Source: Megascapheus bottae
Taxonomy: Eukaryota > Chordata > Mammalia > Rodentia > Geomyidae
Assembly (NCBI GenBank): GCA_024803745.1
Contig: JANJXV010000013.1
Location: 3,968,001 to 4,032,000, forward strand
Length of the DNA: 64,000 bases
Direction: 5' to 3'
Part shown: piece after piece, positions 56,320 to 64,000 of the stretch
How the letters are laid out: each line of letters starts with the position of its first letter
How positions within the stretch are numbered: position 1 is the stretch's first letter
Made by a program: the position numbers and the translations under genes
The notes under the pieces: model-generated
The model's input: the letters and a program-made list of their open reading frames with translations, nothing else
Databases searched by the model: none
What the model was told of the DNA's origin: nothing

Positions 56320-57075
56320 TTACAAAGCTGGCAAGATAAATAGCCCATAGAATGGGAGAAGCTCTTTACTAACTATCTAATTAGATGAGGGCCTCATATC
56401 TAAAACATACGTAGAACTCAGAAAATCAAATCCTCCCCTAAAGTAAATCCCCAAAGAAACAGCAACCTCATTAATATTTTGGCTAAAGAATTAAAGACTT
56501 TTCTGAAGAAGAAATAAGCATAACCAATACATACATGAAGAACTGTTCATCTCTGGCCATAAAAAAAAAAGATTAAGATTTCACCTTGGGGCCAGAATTG
56601 TGGCCTAGTGGTAGAGTGCTTGCCTAGCATGCACAAAGCCACAGGTTCGATTCCTCAGTACCATATACATAGAAAAAGCCGGAAGCGGTGCTGTGGCTCA
56701 AGTGGTGGAGCTCTAGCCTTGAGAAAGCCCAAGGTCAGTGCTCAAGCCCTGGGTTCAGGCTCAGGACTGGCAAAGAAATTCTGCCTGGTACCTCAGTTAG
56801 AATGGCCATTATCAAGAAAACTAATAATAATGGATGCTAATGGGAATGTGGGCAAAAGGGATTACTACTACACTGTTGGTGGGAATGTAAACTTGGTCAG
56901 TCACTCCAGAAAGCAGTATGAAGGTTTCTCAAAAGGCTAAACACAGAGGGCCCCTATGACCCATTCCTGTCATTTACCCAGATGATCACAAAGAAGACCA
57001 CACTAAAGCCACCAGCACAACCATGTTCAGATTCCCCCTCAATGGATGAATGGATCAAGAAAATGTGGTATGTGT
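56320..57075 (+). mobile_element. L1 ORF2 fragment, sense part of an inverted L1, split by a SINE
   Basis: ATAGAATGGGAGAAGCTC (about 56346), GAAGAAATAAGCATAACC, TACACTGTTGGTGGGAATGT, TGACCCATTCCTGTC and AAGAAAATGTGGTATGTG are sense ORF2 sequence, heavily decayed and interrupted at 56588-56776. It ends just before the ORF2 region that would join to the inverted 3' part. Confidence 0.85.
56588..56776 (+). mobile_element. IDL-Geo SINE inside L1
   Basis: GGGGCCAGAATTGTGGCCTA, GGTTCGATTCCTCAG, GCCGGAAGCGGTGCTGTGGC and CAGGACTGGCAAAG; a complete sense dimer. Confidence 0.95.
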
Positions 57076-57254
57076 GTGTGTCTGCATAGTTTCCCTGCTT
57101 TTTATAGAATGTGCCTATAAATCTATGAGTTAATCCCATGGCTAGTGAAGGACAAATAATTACACTAGGATAAGATAATCTGGCCAATGAAGATGTTATG
57201 AATGACTTTGTGAATTAAGAGGCTGAACAATACTCACATGTAAGCTTCATGGTA

Positions 57255-57420
57255 GAGTGGGGTAGTAGGCATTCTTCACATTTTAAAGATGAAGAAATCA
57301 AAGAGAAAAATGATTAAGTAATTTTTCCCAAGTTTACACACATGTTAGTAGAGATAAAGAGCAAAACTAGAACGTAAATTTAAGTGCCATCAATTTCTGT
57401 GTTATATGGTTCTTCCTCCC
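57255..57420 (-). mobile_element. MIR, antisense
   Basis: CACATTTTAAAGATGAAGAA, ATTAAGTAATTTTTCCCAAG and TTTACACACATGTTAGTAGA follow the inverted MIR core. Confidence 0.65.
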
Positions 57421-57574
57421 TGAGGAAGCCAAAAATATTACCTGCAAATATTCTTTCACATTCTATCCTTTTCTTATCAATCTTTCCCTTCCATATGTGT
57501 ATGTATGCATTTATGAATGTGTTTTTTGAAATTTAGAGTCAAAGTTTTAGTATATAGCAAAGACTGCTCTGAAC

Positions 57575-57665
57575 ACATTAAGTATCTAAGGCTGACTTCA
57601 ACATCATTGTCATCTTGCAACTGTTTCCTAGAGCTGAAATTACAGGCATGTACCATCATACCTGG
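57575..57665 (-). mobile_element. B1-like fragment, antisense
   Basis: AGAGCTGAAATTACAGGCAT then GTACCATCATACCTGG; the head end of an old inverted B1. Confidence 0.55.
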
Positions 57666-58255
57666 TGTCTTCCATTTACTGAATAATTACTATATTAGCT
57701 GCTGTGCTAATAGCCTAGGGATATAAGCACAAATGTTACAGGAAGGGGCATGTTAGAATATAAATTCACCAAACTGAGTTGATCCCATTAGAGAGATATA
57801 AGATATGAGAACAAAAATGTTTTGTTTACTGGGAAAAGGGTGTTTAGATATTTGGCATAGTAGTAGAGAGATACTTAATTTGTGTGTGTATTACATTTAA
57901 GCAGGATAAGGAAGATAATTATGTTAATTAGAACAGAAGTATTCTTGGCACAGGGAGTATCAAATTCAAAAATTTAGCATCCCAGTAGATTCAAGGTGAT
58001 TATTGTGATCCAGTACACGTAGTGACTGGGGAGAATTTCATGTGGCAAAAGACTTAAAAGTTAGAACAAGATGAGTGGAATGTTCGAGAATAGTTTACTT
58101 AAAACTGAAAAGTTAGCTGAACCCAAATTAAAAATTCCACAATACTGAGTCTATGTTTTATCACTTAAATGATGAGAGTTAATAGATACTTTCTAAACAT
58201 AGCATAGATGAAATGGCATCTTTTTTTCAGAGCTCTAAACAAAAATATTGAATTA
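57666..58255. other. Unassigned region
   Basis: Nothing recognised. Confidence 0.5.
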
Positions 58256-58450
58256 CTTTTTTTCCCCCCATTCCTGAGGCTTGAACTCCGGGCCTGGGCA
58301 CTGTCTTTGGGCTTTCTCAGGGCTAGTGTTCTACCAGTTTAGCCACAGCTTCATTTCTGGCTTTTTCTGTGCATATGGTATGGAGGAATTGAACACAGGG
58401 TTTTGTGCATGCTAGGCAAGCACTCCACCACTGGTGCATGTTCCCAGTTC
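58256..58450 (-). mobile_element. IDL-Geo SINE, antisense
   Basis: CCTGAGGCTTGAACTCCGGG, CTCAGGGCTAGTGTTCTACC, GAATTGAACACAGGGTTTTG and CATGCTAGGCAAGCACTCC. Confidence 0.9.
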
Positions 58451-58474
58451 ATAATCATTATTAAACAGAGCATT

Positions 58475-58690
58475 TCCTTTTCCTTTTTCTTTTTCCCTCC
58501 GTCCCTCCCTCCTTCCTTCCTTTCTTCCTTCCTTCCTGTCCCTTCCCCCACTCTCCCTTTCTTTTTCCTTGTTTCTTTCTTCTTCCTTCTTTCTCTTCTA
58601 CCTTTCTTCTTTTCCTCCCTTCTTTCTCCTTTTTCCCTCTTTCTTTTCTTCCTTTCTTCTTGTTTTCTTCATATCATTTTTTCTTTTCTT
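58475..58690. repeat. (TTCC)n-rich polypyrimidine tract
   Basis: Over 200 bp of almost pure pyrimidine with CCTT/TTTC units, ending at the tail of the antisense SINE at 58692. It produces a Phe/Leu/Ser-rich spurious open frame. Confidence 0.95.
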
Positions 58691-58691
58691 T

Positions 58692-58908
58692 TTTTTATTA
58701 TTTTGCTGTACTGCAGCTTAAACTCAGAGCTCTTTTCCATTCAAGGTGGGTGCTCTACCACTTGAACCATGCCTCCAGTTCTGTTTTTTGCCAATTAAAT
58801 GGAGTCTCATGGATTTATCTGCTAAGGCTGGCTTTGAACCTTAATCCTCTTATCTCAGCCTCCTGAATAGCTAGGTTTACAGACATGAGCCACTGATACT
58901 GAGCCTTT
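58692..58908 (-). mobile_element. Composite SINE, antisense
   Basis: CTGCAGCTTAAACTCAGAGC, GGGTGCTCTACCACTTGAAC, GGCTGGCTTTGAACCTTAAT, TCTCAGCCTCCTGAATAGCT, ACATGAGCCACTGATACTGA. Confidence 0.85.
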
Positions 58909-58934
58909 TTCTTTTCCTTTTGTTTTGTTGATAT

Positions 58935-59045
58935 CTTTTGTAACACAGGTTTTTGCTATGTGCTTAAGCTAATGTCAAACTTGGTCCTTCTGCTTCTGAA
59001 TCCTGAACACTACAATTATAGACATGCATCACTATGCCTAATAAT
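58935..59045 (-). mobile_element. B1, antisense
   Basis: TTTTTGCTATGTGCTTAAGC, CAAACTTGGTCCTTCTGCTT and CAATTATAGACATGCATCAC are an inverted B1 monomer. Confidence 0.75.
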
Positions 59046-59989
59046 GTTTTTCAGATAAGACGTAACTGAAAGTTACCTTCAGAATTCTATAATTCTAAAT
59101 GTGTCTTTGTAACACAACAGATAAAAATTGAAGACTTCAGGATTGAAATTGCTATTTTACTTTTGGAAAATGAATAGCTAACTTAGGATCTAAGTGTCCC
59201 CTTGATGATTACAAAATACATACTTTCTGAAGAGATGTTCATAGTTCTCATTGTTTTGAACATCTGGTTGTGACACTTTGCTAATATTTAAAAACTTCAG
59301 CTCTTCATAAAACCTAAGGTCCAGAGGTCTCAGATTATAAACTATTTTAAATTGTAGCAAAATAGCTATTCAAATAGTAACAAAATTGGAATGGAATTCA
59401 CATCTCTTAATCTTTAATTTAATTTGGTGTTCTGTCTATTGGCAATTTTATAAGTCCTTCCTGTAACTAGTTATTCTAGTATCTTTGTAGTCTTTCTCTC
59501 TATAAAAGTCTTTGTAATCTGATATATTGTGATTCTGATGAAAGGATATATGGCAATCATTCATCATCTATCATTGTAATGAACTCAGATGCAAACTTTT
59601 ATGTATAATAACCTCATATTTACCATTATCGTAAATATCTCATTTAGTTTTAAGAACAACTGTTAATCATCACCAAGATTTTTGTGAAGGAAATAACCAG
59701 AGAGTCTAACTCATGTACTTAATATGCACTGCATGTGTAGTAGAACTTGATCAGAATTCAGAGACACTGACATTGTCCAAAACTGTATCCTTTATAAAAT
59801 GACATGAGACCTCCTGGGCCCAGAGACTTAAAACTAGTTATTTCAGTGTTTAGAGATTGTCTTTTGTTTATAAGATAAAGGACTGTGGTATTTTATCTCT
59901 CTTTAATATGTGTGGCTTTTTTTCATTCAGATATTTTATGTTAGCCTAGAAATCTGTATTTACCATAATAAACTCAGAAAATGAAGAGC
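59046..59989. other. Unassigned region
   Basis: AT-rich, no feature recognised. Confidence 0.55.
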
Positions 59990-60110
59990 ATAATATATGT
60001 ATTCCTAGTGTTTGGTAGATTGAGGCAGGAGAATTTCAAGTTTAAGGCTTGCTTTGCTTACATTGCTGAACCTTGACTCAAAGAAAAAGACAGTACTAAC
60101 AAAAACTTAA
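59990..60110 (+). mobile_element. B1, sense, diverged
   Basis: TGTATTCCTAGTGTTTGGTA, GATTGAGGCAGGAGAATTTC and CTTGACTCAAAGAAAAAGAC are a B1 body without a right monomer. Confidence 0.6.
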
Positions 60111-60164
60111 GGGAAATCTAAAGTAATTGCTTTCCTTTATTGCTTTTCTAAATCAACTTTGTTT

Positions 60165-60412
60165 TGCTTTTTAAATATATTTTTATTGTAATTAATAGAA
60201 GGGTTACATTATATTTGACAGATAGAAGGTACATTACTTCACAAACATTGCTACCCTTTCTCATGTTTTTGTCCCCATTTTCCTCCCCCCACCCCCTCTC
60301 CTAATCTTGTTTTCCCCCTTCCCTATCCTATTTCAAATAAAAAATAAACATATATACAATATATCAGATAACAAGGTAAGATACTGTAATAATATGAGAT
60401 AATCAAGGGTAA
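60165..60412 (-). mobile_element. L1 3' UTR (type I), antisense
   Basis: ATTGTAATTAATAGAAGGGT, ACAAACATTGCTACCCTTTC, a C-rich tract (60281-60322) and ACAATATATCAGATAACAAG; about 250 bp. Confidence 0.92.
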
Positions 60413-60438
60413 CCTTGTTTTTCTCTAAATGATTAAAT

Positions 60439-60439
<1 letters not shown>

Positions 60440-60516
<77 letters not shown>

Positions 60517-60529
60517 TTCCTTTCTCTCT
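60440..60529. repeat. (TTTC)n microsatellite
   Basis: About 20 TTTC units ending at the tail of the antisense SINE that follows. Confidence 0.97.
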
Positions 60530-60735
60530 TTCTTGATCAGAATATGAACTCAGGGCCTTGATCTGTAGGCACTCTACCACTTGAGCCAAAATTTCAGTCC
60601 AGCTTTTAGTTGGTTAGTTTGGAAGTAGAGTCTTGAGGACTTTCCTGACCTTTCTGGCTTCAAACCAAGTTCCTAGTCTTAGTCTAACCAAAATCAATCT
60701 TATTCTGAGTATTTAAGATTACAGGATTTAGATGT
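60530..60735 (-). mobile_element. Composite SINE, antisense, old
   Basis: GAATATGAACTCAGGGCCTT, GGCACTCTACCACTTGAGCC, CTTTCTGGCTTCAAACC and TATTTAAGATTACAGGATTT in inverted order. Confidence 0.7.
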
Positions 60736-61970
60736 CTGATTTGTATGTTTAAATTCCTTACATAATTAAAATCAAGATTTGCTAACCAAAAGTTTTATTT
60801 TGTAGCCTTTGGCTTGTAGCTTGTTTGAGTTCTGAGTCTAGAAGCCTATGGTTTAGTTACAGAGCATCTGTCAATCTTGTAATGTTTGGTACAAGACTTT
60901 CTGTATATGCAAATGTGTCTAGTTTTTTTTTAATAAAAACTATGTTTCTATAAAGTTCTGCTGTAAAATTATTCATAATTTTCATTGTATTTCCAAAGAT
61001 GTAGAACCAAGAAGTTAGCACTACAAATCAAAGATATGATGACTTTTTACAATGTAACACGTACATTATTTTAGAAATATATCCATTGTAAGAAAATAAA
61101 AGACAAAGTTCAATTTTACCTGAGAAAGATTATTTTGTTTTCTTATTACATAGAGGTCCAGCAATCTAATGTCTATACTCCTTTGCTGCAACCATGTTTC
61201 ACAAGCCATTTTAAATTTCACCTTAGTTTTCTCTGACCTTTATATGGTAGAATGAAAGAGAAAAATCCAGACTTTGTATAGATGTTATCAGTCTGATGCC
61301 TTATAAGCATAATACAAGGTGACAAAATGAAAAATGAACAAGTATGGTGGATTCTTATAATGTGAATCTTACAAGGGTGTTTCTACTTGGTTTCTCTTAA
61401 ATATTATTTTTATTCAGACAACTCTCCCTCTATTCCTTCCTCTCTCTCTTTCTCCTTCCTTTCCTCGACCTTCCTCCCTCCCTCCCTTCTTTGCCCTCCC
61501 CCTCCATGTTTATGAACAAAGACATCTCTTGATCTTTTGTATTTGTTTGGAGAAAATTTCAAGAAAAAGTTAATTTTTTACATGGACTTCAGATAAGCAC
61601 ATTAATTTCATGATTCTTATGCAAGCTAACTGGGTGTCTGTTTTTAAAGCACTTCGATGTATTGTTAAAATAAAATCCCCTGAGTTCTAGTGAGTGCTTT
61701 AAAATCAGCCTCTGTTCTAGATAAATGTCCCTGACCACAGTGGTGTAATAAATTCAGTTTGTAATGAGCTTGCAAAACTGATTTTGAATTTTTGAAGGAT
61801 ATGTGGCCTAGTGGACATCATAAATTGGTCTTGCCAGCATTGTTTTGAGCATGAAAATCAGCATCTTCTTCTTACCATTATCTCTCACTCCCTTAGGACC
61901 AACTTTTAAAAACTGACCAGTATGCCATTGCTTGGTTCATATACTTTCATCATTAAGATCACAAACTCTG
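60736..61970. other. Unassigned; CT-rich tract
   Basis: A CT-rich run is at 61423-61506. No gene or repeat family is recognised elsewhere. Confidence 0.5.
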
Positions 61971-61981
61971 CATGTTATTTA

Positions 61982-62185
61982 TTTATTTATTTATTTGGTG
62001 CCAGTCCTGGACTTGAGCTCAGGGCCTGAGCACTGTCCTTGGACTTTGTCAAGGCTAGACCTCTGCCACTTGAGCCTCAGTACTGCTTCCGGCTTTTTTC
62101 TATGTATGTGGTACAGAGGAATTGAACCCAGGTCTTCGTGCATGCTAGGCAAGCACTCTACCACTAGGCCAAACTCCTGGTCCCA
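61982..62185 (-). mobile_element. IDL-Geo SINE, antisense, with TSD
   Basis: A (TTTA)n tail (61978-61998), GTGCCAGTCCTGGACTTGAG, then GAATTGAACCCAGGTCTTCG and CTAGGCCAAACTCCTGGTCC. CATGTTATTTA flanks it at 61971-61981 and 62186-62196. Confidence 0.95.
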
Positions 62186-62196
62186 CATGTTATTTA

Positions 62197-63662
62197 CTAA
62201 AAGCAACTCAAAGAGAAAGGTCAAATAAGGCAAACAATTTTCTTTTAAGATAACAACTCTGCAAATATACTGAAATCTGAAATTCCAGTTACCTGTGTGT
62301 GACACCTTTCATTTGTTGTTCTGTTAATTATAGATATTGGAAATATCAGAATGGAAATGAAGGGTCTAGATTCACTTTGGATCACTTACATTACAAACTG
62401 GAGTATTCACTCCACTTTTATGGTTTAGTTTCTCTATATATGAAAGGAAATAGAAATGTTCAAAATTTTACTTTTCAAAAATCTACCTAGTTTAAAAATA
62501 TTTAGTTAATACCTCATTTTCAGCCACAGCTTAACTTCTAAAACACTTGTTGTCATGGGAAGGCACACAATGATTTGGATCTGTTTAGTTCTAGGTTTCT
62601 ATTATGCCTATTCAAGAGTTCTGTATTTTCATTAGTTTTCTTTTCTTCAGATTTTGATCTGAATCCTACAGGATAAGAGTTTGTCATTTTGGCTTCAGAA
62701 AGAGATTGATGTATCTGTTTTTCAACAACCATACACATAGCCTTCTGCTGAGACATACAGTAGTAATGGTTTAATGTAACCAATTTATATTGGACAATAC
62801 TGGTACTTTCTGTCCCTGTCACACTGTGCTTGCCTTATACATGCTAATTTGTCTGCATTCTCTCTTCATCCAGATACTTCTTCAGGAGCTGTCTGCCATA
62901 GTCAGCCACCATGGCATCTATTGTCAGGGATGTAAGAAGTTTTCTGATGCTGTCTTTTGCTTCTCTTGGAATTCGATCTTAAAGAACATGTGCAGAATAT
63001 CTTTGGCATTCTATTTCTTTTTAGATTTAAGCTCTGTTATATCTTGATTATAAATTCAGTTTATGGAAAAGCATGTATGTCTCCATTAAACATGGTAGCT
63101 TGGGAAAGACAGGTCTGAGGTAAAACCTGATAGATTTTGAGATCACAGATTTTGAGAATAATTTAGGACTGTTCCTATTTAGAGTTTTAGGTCATTCATA
63201 ATATCACAATTGACCAATTTTTGCCTTCATTGAGGAGGAACTAACTATTCTGTTTTAAGATATCTCTATTACATGTTTCTTTATGTTAAAAATGAAACTT
63301 TTGTTGCTACAGTTTCATTGCATTAATCTTGATTATGCTCTCTTTGAACAATACAATTTATGTCTCATTTAGGATACCTACAAATAGCTAATGGTATTCA
63401 TTGCATGCTATGTAAGCTTCTTCCACTGAACAAATAGCTTAGCTGTACTTTGTTCATTTTGGTTCAAAATTCTCAGTCACTATCACTGAGTGAAGTACAG
63501 AGAAGTACGTGGTATCACCAGAGTCATCACCAATCTAGAAGATAAGATTAAGAAGCTAGAAATTCTTGGTTCTCCTAGCTCAGAAATCTCAGGTTTTATT
63601 TTTCACCTTTGTTCTAATCTTGTCACCTGTTTCTGGTGTAGCTCATGATTGTGTTATTTCAT
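62197..63662. other. Unassigned, with a coding-like trace
   Basis: No repeat is recognised. The minus-strand trace at 62844-62978 is listed separately; a plus-strand open frame at 62299-62490 follows an acceptor-like CTGTTAATTATAG but has no recognisable content. Confidence 0.4.
62844..62978 (-). pseudogene. Eroded coding-like trace, unidentified
   Basis: The minus strand reads RIPREAKDSIRKLL, then TSLTIDAMVADYGRQLLKKY and LDEERMQTN, ending at a TAG (62844-62846). The composition (charged, helical, no low complexity) is unlike neighbouring chance frames. The frame is closed by TAA at 62979-62981. Immediately upstream, in another frame, reads AKDILHMFFKIEFQEKQKTA, as if one frameshift near 62935 broke a longer helical protein. 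An acceptor-like pyrimidine-AG (TTCTTTAAG) also precedes it, so a lost or real terminal exon is possible. I do not recognise the family. This may still be chance. Confidence 0.3.
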
Positions 63663-64000
63663 TTTTTCATATATTTTTATTGTAATTAATAGAAGGGTTA
63701 CATTATATTCATTATATTCACCAGATAGAAGGTGCATTACTTCACAAACATTGATACTCTTTCTCATGTCATGGTCCCCATTTCCCTTCCCCCAACCCCC
63801 TGCCGCTCATGTTGTTTTCCCCCTTCCCTATCCAATTTCAAATAACCAATCAAGCATATATACAATATATCAGATAACAAGGTGAAATACTGTAACAATA
63901 TGAAATAACCAAGGGACAGCAAAAGAGATGAGAGATAACATAGTACATTAAGGACAACAATCAGTATTTGGCTTTTGTTTCTATAACCTGGAAGTCCTTT
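63663..64000 (-). mobile_element. L1 3' UTR (type I), antisense, runs off the window
   Basis: TTTATTGTAATTAATAGAAG, a small ATTATATTC duplication (63701-63720), ACAAACATTGATACTCTTTC, a C-rich tract and GAGATGAGAGATAACATAGT. The rest of the element lies beyond the window. Confidence 0.93.

Noticed and set aside
58403..58765. Phe/Leu/Ser-rich open frame resembling a membrane protein
   Set aside because: Translation of a polypyrimidine tract bracketed by SINEs.
62299..62490. Open frame after an acceptor-like site
   Set aside because: 63 residues with no recognisable content; the pyrimidine-AG alone is weak.

Overview
The window reads as AT-rich, gene-poor vertebrate nuclear DNA, intergenic or deep intronic. 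No intact protein-coding gene, rRNA, tRNA gene, operon or CRISPR array is supported. The organism is almost certainly a rodent. The dominant SINE is a dimer: a tRNA-Ala/ID-like left monomer followed by a right monomer unrelated to tRNA or 7SL. This matches the IDL-Geo family described from Geomyoidea (kangaroo rats, pocket mice, pocket gophers). A heteromyid or close relative is therefore the best guess; this is inference from repeat structure, not from a database search.

The best gene-derived feature is a processed pseudogene of PCBP2 at about 10490-12006 (+). It keeps 5' UTR, KH2, KH3, the native stop and 3' UTR. It has lost its start codon and most of KH1, carries an in-frame stop, and has damage in both remaining KH GxxG loops. 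A second, unidentified retrocopy of about 285 bp, with a polyadenylation signal, A-tail and 13-bp target-site duplication (TSD), sits inside an L1 at 18634-18920. A short stretch on the minus strand at 62844-62978 reads like eroded coding sequence that I cannot name.

Most of the rest is a mosaic of retroelements. There are many 5'-truncated LINE-1 pieces belonging to at least two lineages with unrelated 3' ends, several with readable TSDs. IDL-Geo SINEs occur on both strands, some with perfect TSDs. A second composite SINE has a B1-like left half joined to the same kind of right half. There is one solo ID-type monomer. Older layers are MIR, L2 and MaLR/LTR-like remnants. Simple repeats are frequent and several start exactly at a SINE 3' tail.

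Layout: 1-2.4 kb SINE/L1 cluster; 2.4-4.9 kb unassigned; 5-10 kb SINEs, LTR-like remnant and L1; 10.5-13 kb PCBP2 pseudogene followed directly by an L1; 13.7-19.3 kb SINEs and L1s including the unknown retrocopy; 19.7-25.9 kb mostly old repeats; 26-32 kb mostly unassigned with MIR/L2; 32.4-39.5 kb a pair of related 250-290 bp segments, LTR-like remnant and a dense L1 block; 40-43 kb unassigned; 43.5-47.7 kb L1, SINEs and L2; 48-51 kb old repeats; 51-61 kb SINE/microsatellite/L1 cluster with an inverted L1; 61-63.6 kb mostly unassigned; an L1 3' end runs off the right edge.

I found no convincing new functional system. The most useful leads are the unknown retrocopy, the 32.5/35.8 kb segment pair, the eroded coding trace near 62.9 kb, and microsatellites arising at SINE tails.
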